Origin: Spongospora subterranea f. sp. subterranea
Lineage: Eukaryota; Endomyxa: Phytomyxea; Phytomyxea; Plasmodiophorida
Direction of reading: 5' to 3'
NCBI GenBank assembly: GCA_049724395.1
Contig: JAUGWO010000039.1
Span: 1-64,000, forward strand
DNA length: 64,000 nt
A model generated the notes under the pieces. That model had not been told where the DNA came from and searched no databases. It saw only the letters and a program-made list of their open reading frames with translations. Below are positions 43,367 to 55,588 of this stretch, piece by piece (the stretch's first letter is position 1; each line of letters starts with the position of its first letter). A program made the translations under genes and the position numbers.

Positions 43367-46300
43367 TGTTGGAACATCAACAGCTCACTCATAGTGTGTT
43401 TCACGGCTTACAATACCGGTTTTCGACGGGACAAATATCATAAGTTGGCGTCATCGAATGGCAAACTTCCTTATCGAAAAGGATTTCGATGATGTTGTCG
43501 GTCTCGACTTGGACACATTCAAACCGACAAAGACCCAACCTAAGCTGTCTAATGAGACAAGGAAGCAAGACCGAAAGGCTCGAGCTTCGATAGAGCATCG
43601 AGTTAATGACACCGTTCTCACTTTGATCTCAAAGTGTTCAACGTCGCACGAGACGTGGCGTTCCCTACACGCCCACTTCCAAAGGAAAACAATGGCAGCC
43701 ATCGTCACAGCGCTTCAACGACTGGTACAAACCGTGAAAATCGAAGATGAGCCAATGCAGTCGTACATCGCACGGATTCAATCCAATATGCGGCTGCTTG
43801 TTGATTCTGACGTTATCATGGCCGACCTCCCAGTTGCCATCCTATTATCCAGCGTAGGTGAGGAGTTTTCAGCAACAATATCGGCACTGGATACCCTGGA
43901 CAGTGTCTCCATGGAGAAGGCATCATCGATGCTCCTTAATGCGGAACTATCCAGGGGTCCATCAACTGTACAAGCGGCGCACGTCCAGGAGATTGCTGCT
44001 CTCAAGGCAACAGTGCAGCGCTTGCAGCAACGCAAGATACCGTTTTCCGGCAAACCTTGCTCTCTCCACGGGCCCAGAAGCACACACACCGATTCACAGT
44101 GCTTCTCGCAGAAATTAGGAACTGATAAACCTTCCAACCACTCTCTTTATGCACTGGGAGCGTCCGAAAGATCAGTAGCTCCAACCTCAATTTTCATAGA
44201 CTCAGGGTGCGGAAGACACATGACACCCGACAGGCTAAACATGTCGAACTACCAATCCATTCCAAATGGGCCCCTTGTTCAGTTAGCAGATGACCGTACT
44301 ACGAGAGCGCAAGGACTTGGCTCAACCAATGTACAATTAGCTCGCGGAATCGTCAAACTCACCAACGTATTACTTGTCGAGAAACTAGGTCAAACACTAC
44401 TCTCCCCTGGACAAAGCACAGCTCACGGAATCAAGTTCCTGTTCAATGGAGACCAATGCATTATTTACTCTAAGGAACATTTCATACCTCCGTCGGGAAA
44501 TATCGTTGCTATCTCACAGAAAACCGCCGACAACTTGTATCCATTGCCCACTGTACCACTGAACCATACTCACCGGTCCCTATATGCTCACCAGGGAGGT
44601 GCCATTCCATGGCAAACACTCCACAACAGACTAGGTCACATGAATCACCGAGATATGAAGCGATGGGTAAATGATCCCGATTTTGACATCAAGATTTTCG
44701 GAAAGGTGCATCACATCAAGCCTTGTCAATGTGAACCCTGTGGTCTCGCAAAAATGCCAAGAGCCCCATTTCTGCCAAGCAGCACCATAACTACCCGTCC
44801 TGGCGAGCTTGTTTTCTCTGACATCGAAGGACCATTCCCCAGAACAGGTCTCCCAGGAAATTTCTACTACATTGCCACATATTTGGATCACTACACGCGA
44901 AGACCATTCGCCTAAAGGAAATCAGATCAACTGGAAGCCCTTCAACTATTCAACAACGAAGTCTTCCGCCAATCTGGACATGGCATTCATACTTTAACTA
45001 CGCTTCAAAGTGACAACGACGGTGTTTATTGTTCTGCTGAAGCACGCGAATACTACGAGACAAACAAAATTCATCATCAAACCATCGTTCCCTACGAGTC
45101 AGAGTCCAACGGATCCTCAGAACGCCTGAATCGGACAATTCTTGAATGGCCAACAGCATTCGCATCAAGGCAAAATTAGGACTAGAATTCTGGGCTTTTG
45201 CCGTCGGTTGTGCCATTTCAATTCTGACTCGCAAACCACATGCGGCCCTTCCAAACCGAATGACTCCATACGAATGATGGTACAACAAGAAACCCAGTTT
45301 TTCCCACCTTCGAGTATTTGGCTGTGACGCTTGGTATCATATCCCGAAAAAGCTTCGTCAAAAGATGGATTTCAAAGCACACCGCGCAATCTTCGTTGGC
45401 TACCAAAATAACCAAAAGGCGTACAAGCTCTGGAATCCGGAGCTTCGTCGCGTCATTTCTAGCCGAAACGCCGTTTTCGCAGAGGACAAATTCACCTTTT
45501 GGAGACCGGGGGTTGGTGTCGATACAGACGAGTCCATATTTGAAGTTGAATCTGAGCAACGCAAAGAATTTGGCACCAGACACTATCCACCAGATTCAGA
45601 CCGCCAATAGAGAAATTCTCTCCAAGTTTCACTGTCCAAACTCCCGTCGCAACGCTGACCTCGTCACCCTTGGACAAGAATGAACTTGCAGACCGATACC
45701 CACGACCACCTTTGGATGGTTTGACAGCCTCGTCTATCCCAATACCCAGCTCTTTCAGGGAGGCACTGACCAGTGAATATGTCGGATACTGGTTCGACGC
45801 TGCACACACAGAACTTATGACATTGCACAAATTTGGCACATTTCAGCTATCCAAGCTGCCGGAAGGACGAAAAGCAATTGATTGTAAATTCGTGTTTACT
45901 GTAAAGCCTCGACCTGATGGAACGATTTTAAAATTCAAAGCTCGTCTCGTTGCGAAAAGCTTTTCACAAAGGCCCGGTCTGGACTACCAACGAAACTTTC
46001 TCCCCTGTTGCTCATGCCGAATCCTTTTGAACAGTCCTTGCAGTCGCCGCTCAATATCAGCTTTACCTTCGCCAGATTGACATAGTGGGCGCCTTCTTGA
46101 ATGGAGTCTTGGATGAGGACAAGTACATGAAGCAACCGGAAGGGTTTTGTGAACCTGGCACGGATCATATGGTGTATAAGCTCGTGAAAGCACTATATGG
46201 CCTAAAACAAGCCGGTCGCGTTTGGAACAAACGATTGCACGACTTTTTAACCAAGACTTTGAAATTCGTCCAGACGAAGGCGGATCCTTGCGTTTACACC

Positions 46301-47570
46301 TTCTCTGATGGGGACAAAATGGCTATTCTGGCCATCCACGTTGATGATATACTAATGGCATACAATTGCAAGACAGTTTGTGAAACAATGATTGGTTCGC
46401 TGTCATCAGAATTTGAAATAACGGACGTTGGGAGTCCCACACCTACTGGGAATGAGAATCTCTCGTGATGGTGACACAGGCCCAATTGCTATCGACCAAG
46501 AATCATTTACGAAAGACACTCTCGCCAGATTCAACATGACCGAGTGCCAGACAAGTTCAACTCAACACCAGCCCAACCTAAAACTGTCAAAGAGTATGTG
46601 CCCAAGGTCCACCGAGGAACAAGAAGAGATAAGATCAGTACCGTTCAAGGACCTCATAGGATCACTCTTATGGCTTGCGATGAACACCCGTCCCGATATC
46701 GCCCAGGCAGTCGGATCACTCTGTCGCTTTTCTTCAAATCCAGGGAAACAACACTGGACGGCAGCCAAGCACATTCTCCGATATTTGAATGGTACTCAAG
46801 CACTCGGTATCCACTACTCTCGCGACGTCAATTGTTCAGGTATTCAAGCTTTTTCTGACAGTGATTGGGCAAACTGCCCTGATACAGAAGATCGACAACG
46901 GGGTATGTATTAATGTACGCTGGAGGGCCAATATCCTGGAAGTCCAAGTTGCAAAAATCGGTAGGGACGTCATCGGTCACTGCTGAATATCAGGCACTTT
47001 ATGGCACTACTCGGGCCTGTAAGCGGATACGACAGCTCTACCACGAAATAGGCTCTACTTTCGATGGGCCGACTGTGGTCAACGAAGAGAGAATAACCAA
47101 GGGTGTATTGCGATGTCACAAAATAACAGGACGGATGCGCTGACGAAGCACATTGATGTGAAATACCATTTCACACGTGAGCAAATTAACGAACGACAGA
47201 TCGTAGTACAATACTGCGAGACCGCCAAAATGGTCGGCGATTTCTTAACAAAACCCATCAATACCCAGAAATTCGTTTGGTGTCGGAACCAGCTAGGGAT
47301 GTCACCTATTCATTCGAGGGGGCATGTTGGAACATCAACGGCTCACTCATAGTGTGTTCCACGGCTTACAGTCAAGTCCGCACGGATGTTGTTGGCTCAC
47401 TCATAGTGTGTTCCACGGCTTACAGTCAAGTCCGCACGGATGTTGTTGGCTCACTCATAGTGTGTTCCACGGCTTACAGTCAAGTCCGCACGGATGTTGT
47501 TGGCTCACTCATAGTGTGTTCCACGGCTTACAGTCAAGTCCGCACGGATGTTGTCTAATAAAAATCACTT
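43367..47570 (+). mobile_element. Copia-type LTR retrotransposon fossil
   Basis: A 46-base segment starting TGTTGGAACATCAAC and ending GGCTTACA occurs at 43367-43412 and again at 47325-47370; the second follows a purine tract (cgaggggg). The order inside is that of Copia: gag (from 43458), protease (IDSGCGRHM), integrase zinc region (LHNRLGHMNHRDMKRW and CQCEPCGLAK), reverse transcriptase (GAFLNGVLDEDKYMKQPEGF, and IHVDDILMAY as the catalytic box) and RNase H. The gag-integrase part is one long open frame; the rest is broken in several places. Terminal repeats differ at only a few positions over 46 bases, so it looks moderately young. Confidence 0.9.
47341..47556. repeat. 54-bp tandem repeat at the Copia 3' end, four copies
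   Basis: A unit starting gctcactcatagtgtgttcc and ending cacggatgttgttg repeats four times with period 54. The first copy overlaps the 3' terminal repeat of the Copia element, and the left end of the element has only one partial copy of this sequence. Confidence 0.9.
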
Positions 47571-47589
47571 CTTCAATCATATACGTTCG

Positions 47590-48780
47590 TTTAGTTTTTA
47601 CGTATCCAAACTTTCCATCGACCACTTTCATCCCGGTTTACGGGGGTTTGCGGCCAACAAAACAACCAAGATTCTGTCGAGGCAACATCGTGTTGGTCGT
47701 TCTCCACGAAGTTTCTCTCTAGTATGTTATGTAGTGCTTGCAACTGGGGTTCTCCTGGATTCAATTTTAAGTTGTCGTCAGCAGCTATCACTTGTTCGAA
47801 CGTCGCTGTGTCACAAACTTGTACCCAATGTGCTCCCTTGAATACTAAACAACCGTTTACAAGGGGTGGACGTGACAAAAAATTCCCAAGACTGTTTTCG
47901 GTATACGACGTCCTCCTTTAGTGGTTCACCCAGCGAAAGAGGTAGCGGGTTTTGAAAACTGTTTTCCAGATGTACCTGTACTTGTGTGAGATGAAAATTG
48001 AGATTTGGTTGATCTTGTAGTGGGGAGGGATTTTTATTCAAGAGTTTGTGTTCCCATTTGGAATGGACTTCTTGTTTGTGATCGTCTAGGATGGAACTAC
48101 TTTTAGAATGCAGCTTCGTCTTTTCGAGCAGCTTGTGATTCAGAAGCAAACTCGAATGCGTGTTCGACCATGATTTTCAAACTATTCGGTCGAAATGCCG
48201 TTTATCAATATTTGATTTTCTTCTTTATTCCTTTCTCGTCAGCGAACAAATCAGCGATCCCAAGGTCTTCTAGAAGTTCATCCATCCTGGAGAAAAGAGC
48301 GATAATGCGATGTTGAGGATCTTTTGGTCCCATGTCCATAATTACTTGTGACTATATTCGTCGATCAATATCAACGACTCCAGACACGGATGTGGCTTTC
48401 AGGATCTGCTTCAAACGAGTAGTGATGCCCTGATCGGTCACCTCTTCGAGCGATTTTCCGATTTGAACTATTGCAAAGATTTTTAGGCGAATGGGATTAA
48501 TTGTGCTTTTGATGGAAACGGCAGTGATAGATTCGCCATGTATCTGACGTCGCTCATCGACAAGTGACTCGTAAGCGGATCGTTGTCAAAGGAGGTTTGC
48601 AATTACATGAGGATCAAAACATCTGAGTTCGGGGGGATTCAACAGGATCTGCCAGATCTTAACAAGTTGACTTATAGTAAGAGTTTCAGTACCGCTGGCA
48701 GAGCTATTCGACTGAGAATCAGCAACTTCAGGATCCGTGTGGTCTCGACTGTTCACCATTCTCCTCAAAAGTCAGTAGAA
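47590..48780 (-). pseudogene. Decayed minus-strand coding stretch, perhaps a retroelement relic
   Basis: From an ATG near 48762 (MVNSRDHTDPEVADSQSNSS) leftward, one frame stays protein-like for several hundred bases with patches such as SQLVKIWQILLNPP, SLEEVTDQGITTRLKQIL and DELLEDLGIADLFADEK, and further readable patches continue to about 47590 (HWVQVCDTATFEQVIAADDN). It is broken in several places. Composition and a His/Cys patch recall a gag-like protein, but I cannot name a family. Confidence 0.4.
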
Positions 48781-49229
48781 AGATCCCCAGAGTTTGGCTA
48801 CCAGTTGAACCGGTTTGTACTGAGTTTAGAAAGTAAAGCCGGTGGTATAGGTGAAAATGTGTAAACAAAGGTTTACGACAGTTCTTAAGAGCTTGAAAGA
48901 ACGATTTATTCAGTTGGCATATGAGTGTGCAATGGTGTGTTCCAATCAAAATCTGCTGAATTGGGATCGGCACCTCTCTTCACAAGAATCTGGACAATAT
49001 CGAAACTGGAAATACAAAAACTCACTATTGAAGACGTGATCAGAACCTGACTGTAATTTCAACCAACCGTGCAAAATTAACTGCCAGAAACAGAGCACTT
49101 TGACAATTTTGGTTTCTGAGATTGATTATTTTTGACGTGGCCTGACGGTTGACATCTGGGTCCCTGTGAGATCAGATCAGCGACTTCAATGATATCGACA
49201 CCCATCAACAATATACTGGCGAGCATCAG

Positions 49230-52200
49230 TTAACTCCCAATTCAAACACACTGAGGGATCCCTCATCCCGTTTTGACCCAAAGTATCGGCCGTTCTTGGC
49301 GTCGCCACCTCAAGTATAGATATAATGGTCTCTGAACTTCTATGAGATTTAACATGAGATCTTTGGAGAAATATAACATGATAAAAGGTGTGTACAGAGT
49401 ATGCAGTATCGCCAGGTGAAGTGCTGTATTCCCATCAGCATCAGCAATTTTGGGGTTGGCGCCTCTCTTTAACAATTTCATAACCACAACTTCCCTAACC
49501 CATCAGTGTTGATGAGGGACCGATCAGTGTCCACACAATATCAATTGACCAACCGATGGCACTTAATAGCACACTGGAAAATAGTGGACCCATCATTGTA
49601 CCGGTGGTTGATATCAATATTTTGTATCATCGACAGAATAGAATCGTCTGTTCTGTGAGAACATCAGTAACTGCTGAAGTGTTTGGTGAGATCTGTTTAA
49701 CTCACAGGGCGAATAGAAGACTGTGTATTGGTATATACCCATCAGAAGCCGCTATTGTGGGGTCGGCACCGTTCTCCAACAGAATTTGGGCGATATCAAC
49801 ACTGGGGATACGAGACCTTAGTATTGAACTCGCTGATCAGAGCCCAGACAGAGGATTTGACCAACCGATTTTTACGAACTGCCAAACAGAAAGCAGTTTG
49901 GCCATTTTGTCCCTTCGAATTGATTATAGCGTCGCACGAGAGAGCGAGTATTTTGAGTGACCTCTCTGGGTCTGTGAGATCAGATCAGGACCTTTCATGT
50001 GCCCGACCGATATATGAGCAACATACAGGTCCTCAATCCAGTTTGCCACTTAAAACAAAAAGAATCGTGATGTCATCGTATTCTGGAGCAAAAGGTGGAT
50101 TGGTTTTGGACTCGCCGCTTTAATTATATCAATGAAGATCTGATCACTTCTGTAGAAATTGTAATAAGCTATTTTGATAAGTCAACAATTTGAATTGTTC
50201 ATAATACAGTTGCAAAGTATTGCCAGGTGAAGTGCAGTATTCCCATCACGATCAGGAATGATAGTAGTGGCGCCTCTCTTCAGCAGATGTTTGACCAAAA
50301 CTTCCCTAAATTATCAGTTTGATTGAGGCGCTGATCAATATCCAGCACTAATTACGACCAACCGTTTGCCTTCAAACTGCATATCGGAGCAGAGTCTTTC
50401 CACGCCTGCCCACGTGGTTGACATCAATATTTTTGATCATCAAAATGATCATTTCGTCTGTCCTGTCAGCACATGAATAGAGATTTGTGCGAATAATTTG
50501 AGCCCAGTGAGATTTGGGCGATATACATGTGAGTTGGCAAACTAAAGTGTGAAATGGTTCCTGAGGTTCAATATTTCTGAAGTCGCTTTACCGATGGCGT
50601 TTCGGTCCCATCAGTTATTTGATTAAGAGTGGGATCGGCACCATCGACAGCTTTTTTTCAATAAATCAAGAATTTTGGCTAAATTACCACTGATATTGTG
50701 GGACAGACACACATCAACAATGTGGGTGATTTCCTCACTGACAACTCATTATTGATGCTAACCAGATTTTGGGCGATTATAACAGGTTGGCAAAGTTTGG
50801 ACCAACCAGTTGTTTCAAACAAAAGAATGTTGGCATCCCACCATGACCCAGAATGGATACCACTGCCTTCGTCGCCTCAATCATTTCACACATGGTCTCA
50901 CACTTCATTAATGTGGGTGATTGCAGAACTGCCATCCAGAATCCAGCAGTGTATCCATTATCGTTCCTGAGGTTCACTATTTCTGACGTCGCTTCACCGA
51001 TGGCATTTGGGTCCCTGTGAGATCAGGTCAACGACTTTAATGATTTCAACACACTTCTTAAGAATATACAGGCCATCATGATCCATTGTTCCACTTGAAT
51101 ACCCAGAGGGATTCGTCATCTCATTATGGCCCAGAATATCGACAGCCTTTTCCCTCGCCGCTTTGATTATTTCAATAATGATCTCATTTCACTTCTGTGA
51201 GATCTCAATCAGATGAGTTGCAATTTCCACAGATTATAGCAGTCTACAAGTTTTGTTGTATCGCCAGGTGCAGTGCTGTATTGCCATCAATATCTGTTAT
51301 TGTGGGATCGGCACCGAATCTCAACAGAATTCGGGAGACCTCCTCACTGAAACTCATTATTGAAGGCGCTACCCAGACCCAGACAGTAAATTGACCAACC
51401 GACGATGATAAACTGCATGTAAGAGAGCAGTTTGCCCCTCAGTCCTGAGGTTAATTATTTCTGACGCCCTTCACCGATGGCCTGTCGGTCTGTTGATCAA
51501 CGACTTCAATGATTCAACACATTTCTTAGCAATATACAGGCCATCATGATCCATGGTTCCGCTGGAGCAACCGATTCGCATTATGGCCCAGAATATTGAC
51601 TGCCTTTGAATCGCCGCTTTAATTATATCAAAAATGATCTCATGACCTCTGTGAGATCTCAGTCAAATGAGTTGCCATTTCCACTTATTATAGCAGTCTA
51701 CAGTATTTGTTGTGCCGCCAGGTGCAGTGATGTATTTCCATCAAAATCTGTTATTGTGGGATCGGCACCGGATTTCAAAAGAATTCGGGAGATGTCCTCA
51801 CTGAAACTCATTCTTAAAGGTGCTCATCAGACCCAGACAGTGAATTGACCAACCAACGATAATAAACTGCATGTGAAAGAGCAGTGTGCCCCATATTGTT
51901 TTTGAGTTTGAGTAGTTTTATAGTCGACTCTCTTTTATGGTCCCAGATCATTCAGCGACTTGAGACACCAGATTTTATACAGGCCATTATGAATCAGTTG
52001 TCCACTAAAACCCAAAGAAGGTTCCGTCCTCCTACTTTGACCCAGAAGGTGGATAGATTGTGCCTTCGTCGCCTCAATTATCTCAATAATGATTTCTTCA
52101 CTTCTGTGATATCTCTATCAGATGGGTTCCAATGTCCACAGATATAGCAGTCTACAGTTTTTGTTCTATCGCCAGGTGCAGTGCTGTATTGCCCCAATTA

Positions 52201-53070
52201 TCAACGGTAATGGGATTGGCTCCTCCATCCAACAGAGTCTTGATCACCTCTTTCCTGAACAATTAGTAGTAAATATTGACAGCAGATCACCCCTTTAACA
52301 CTATATTCGTCCAACCGATCACAGTCCACTGCAAAATGGAGTGGAGTTTTACCAGCCTTGTTTTGGAGGTCAAGAGCTTGTGGTTTTGTCTTTTTGATTT
52401 TCTCTAAGAGCTTGATAACGGCAGTATTTCTGTTAAGGTGTCAGATAAGGGGTAATGACATATCGTATGGAACATATTACAGGCCCTGACCAGCGGCGAT
52501 GTGCAATGGAGTATTCCCGAATTCATCCTGTGTGAATATGTCGGCCCTTCGATCTATCAGAATGATGGCGACATTTTCACTATTGGAACGACATCAAGGG
52601 GGAAATAGAAACAATTATCAGCTCGAACATACCGGCAGTGGACAAGTGCTAAATCAAGAACGGTGATCTCGTAACTGCCGTAAGCCGTGCTCCAATACTG
52701 ATTCCGACCAATGCGACCTTTGATATAATAGGGAGGACTGATACCTACACTCGGGTTAAATATCGTGGCCAATCGCTCAGCGGATTCATCTCTAAATAAT
52801 CCGAGATTTGTAATTCAGTACAGTATTGGCCAACATCAATAGCCTATAGCGACCCGTTTTCAATTGCCTCATAAAGGGCTGGTTTGGACCCATTCAATGG
52901 TTGAAAGAGAAATCCGACACCAAAAATCAATATTAACGGATTCAATACCATCAGTACCATGAGTGAAACAAAGAACCCCAAAGTGGCGATAGAGTGACCC
53001 TATTCCGCGTAAAGATATTCTAGGACTGGCACCACGTGGTATTAGGGCGTGTCTGATATACCCCACGCTG
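49230..53070 (-). pseudogene. Ankyrin-repeat gene locus, possibly decaying
   Basis: At least eight minus-strand segments read as ankyrin repeats, about one per exon: LLKRGANPKIADADGNTALH (near 49450), ILLENGADPTIAASDGY (49770), LLKRGATTIIPDRDGNTALH (50250), ILLRFGADPTITDIDGNTAL (51310), a near copy at 51760, LLDGGANPITVDNWGNTALH (52210) and IILIDRRADIFTQDEFGNTP (52530). One join is clear: a 53-bp intron near 52580-52630 connects LDLALVHCR to ENVAIILIDRR in phase. The most upstream ankyrin-like piece is PALYEAIENGSL near 52850-52880. Several exons run straight into stops without an obvious donor, so the locus may be non-functional. Ankyrin repeats bind proteins; nothing more specific can be said. 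Confidence 0.65.
51010..52270. repeat. ~450-bp segmental tandem duplications in the ankyrin locus
   Basis: The block tgagatctca...attatagcagtctaca...cgccaggtgcagtg recurs at about 51202, 51651 and 52107, with spacing of 449 and 456 bases. A further related flank (accgatggcatttgggtccc; tatacaggccatcatgatcc) lies at about 51000-51180 and 51460-51620. Each unit contains one ankyrin exon and its flanking introns. Confidence 0.8.
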
Positions 53071-53931
53071 GAGTGATCAGTGGGCCATAGCCCTCACATG
53101 GTACTGCGGTTACACCACCACTTATACGATGGGTATGGTATTTGGTATGGTATACAGTGTGGGAAATAGCCTCGACTCGTCGGACGGACATTTTTGTATG
53201 GTGTGCTGGTGTCATGGATTTCGATTTACTGATTACTCAATATTTGAGGCTGGAGGTCGTTAGCTCTCATCGAATGGAACAATTCGACAATTTTTTTCTT
53301 TGCCAACGGACAAAAAAATCCATGACGGAGTAGCGATTTGAAAAACAGCCCTTTTTCAATTTTGGAACCATGGTTTGTTGAGCGTGGGCAATTGCAAACG
53401 GATTTGTCAGAACAGTCACTCCGCGATGTTCGAAAACTAGATCTGTAATTTATGTAGACGATAATCGTGCAACGCGACTCTCATTCTTCTTCTGACACCC
53501 CAAACGCAGTTCATCGACGACAATCGAACCTTGTTGACATCGGTTCGAAGCCATTCGATTCTAAGTAATTATTCAACATTAAACGAATGGTCTTCGTCGA
53601 TATTCGCCGACGCTCCTCGGCCATGGCTTGAACGTCATATCGGACCCAATCAATATCGATTATCCGTTGGCTTTTTGGAATGTTTTGCCCTGTCTTGTGT
53701 GCACAATATCGCTGGCACGTTCGAACTCAATTGCCCTCTCCCGTGCCCAGTATAAGCTGATCGTGTTCAAGATGTTAACATTGTCCAACGATGAACCCTT
53801 GCTGCGGCTCATCTGTTTTCCTGTGTGATGTCGTCAAAAATGCTCGACTGCCCTCATCACGACAATGCATTCACCCTCATCGCCCAATTAGAATAAATTG
53901 TATAAGATTCAGTATACTGTATAACTCTAAC
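53071..53931. other. Spacer with no supported gene
   Basis: Short frames on both strands, none coding-like over any length. An oddity is the tatggtatttggtatggtata run near 53130-53155. Confidence 0.45.
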
Positions 53932-54270
53932 TCAACTGATCCTTAATTCGCCATGTTCTGCCTCTCCTTGATCGATTCCTTCTTTGACTAGTTCCATCAG
54001 ATCGTCGGCGACGTTTAGGAGCGCCCGATGGAAACACATGCACCGGCGGAGATGACACAGTTTGACTATGATCGGATTCGCTGTCCGATCTTTCCAAGGC
54101 GATTGCTTGGTCTTTGTCAACATATCAGACAGTTGAACCGTGACTCCCGCATCAGCCGCAATCGTCGAAATGGTTGATAAGATAGCACAATTCATGGTCG
54201 CCATATCTCTCGCTTTCTTAGCGGTAACGACGCGCTTGTTCAGTCGTGGCGTAATCACAACCGATTGTGT
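53932..54270 (-). CDS. Small hypothetical protein
   Basis: A minus-strand frame of about 110 codons ending at 53932, with helix-forming, protein-like sequence (ITPRLNKRVVTAKKARDMAT, TIAADAGVTVQLSDML, ALLNVADDLMELVKEGIDQG). It lacks its own ATG at the 5' end and probably continues upstream, where LQSLKSGFVDIVTEVYE (about 54290-54345) looks like the preceding exon. I could not find a phase-compatible join. No family recognised. Confidence 0.45.
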   Translation of the reverse strand, partial: TQSVVITPRLNKRVVTAKKARDMATMNCAILSTISTIAADAGVTVQLSDMLTKTKQSPWKDRTANPIIVKLCHLRRCMCFHRALLNVADDLMELVKEGIDQGEAEHGELRIS

Positions 54271-55588
54271 AGAAAATGCTCATAAGGGCTCAGATCTCAT
54301 AAACCTCCGTCACAATATCCACAAACCCAGATTTCAATGATTGCAATCGCCCCTACAAAAAAATTCCAGTCGAATGAGCCTTTTCCGGGCGCAAGCTGAG
54401 CAATATTGACTGAGTCCGAGAAAATTGACAAAAATCGAAAAGTAGCTCAATCGTCAGGATTTTCAAGGGGCATCTTTTTTGTTAACATTGCTGGGGTCAA
54501 AATCGTCTGTGAGAGGGCTGTAGGGAGTTGCCGAACCTAAACTTCCCGCACTCTACAAATGTTGGCGGGTTCATATGGTTCGGGAAATCCTGTGTGTACT
54601 ACCAGACTGACATCCCAACAAATACTTCATCATTTGAAGTGACACAATGGCGTTGGCTGGCATTTGCGTTCGGTGCACTGTGGCAACAGTAGGCCGACGA
54701 AGTGGAGGAAGCAAAACCTCGCGAAAGCCAGAGCTATTTTTGCCTCTGGCAGTCCACAGGGAGCTGGTTTCCTCAAATTGGAAAACCCGGTGAATCCCAG
54801 AATGTCCAACACAGCAGTCGACGAAGCTGAACTTTCAATCTGTGGATGCTGCGCTTGAAATTATTCCGAATCAAACGAAGGTGACAGTCAGCATAGTGAA
54901 TGAACGTCGCTGTCCATCGTTCAAACTTGGCGTGTACCTGCCCTCAGCACACGGCCGGCGCCAGGCTCGTTTTCCCTATTTGTCATCCGGTTTTCGTATG
55001 TTAGCATTCTTGCAAGGAATGGTTTCCTGTAGAGCATCATGTCATCTCGTTCGTGGCCATCTACTCCCCATTCCCTTCTTACAGGTCCCATACTTCAAGC
55101 CAAAAAACACACACGCAGCCAACTGTCGCCTCGGAAACTACAACAGGTGAAGGCAGGCGAACCCCAATATGAACTTCGCTGGCAATCCAGGGTGAACCAC
55201 TGTGAGCGGCGATATGGCGAAATGCGATGGGAATGCATTGACGCGGGGTGAACCCGATTGGCATCTCTACCGGCGGGTACTTCCACATGTTCGAGCCGTT
55301 GGAGCACCCGCTTCGCCGAAGCGATAATGGCAATCCTTGGACTCTATGGTAATCGGCAGGTTAGAAATATTTTATGGGGCAATTGGGGGCGACTATGATA
55401 AAATCTACATCGGACGATGTATCTTGTAGTTCGGTCAGGGAATCCCCTCGAGCTATCCGATCAGGGCATGAATCAGGCCGATATGTGGTGAAGGCGATGG
55501 GATCGAACCACGTCGCCGCTGTCTACCTTGGTCGCGTTCATCTTGAGCATTGGCCTTCCAGGCAGCAGCGACACGTTCCCGTTCACGA
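54271..55588. other. Mostly unassigned sequence upstream of the hypothetical gene and downstream of DRC2
   Basis: Overlapping short frames on both strands (54630-54858, 55039-55333) with no family match and no clear splice structure. The right end contains the 3' flank of the DRC2 gene. Confidence 0.4.

Noticed and set aside
43778-44137. Minus-strand frames across the Copia gag
   Set aside because: They mirror the long plus-strand gag-integrase frame and have no independent support.
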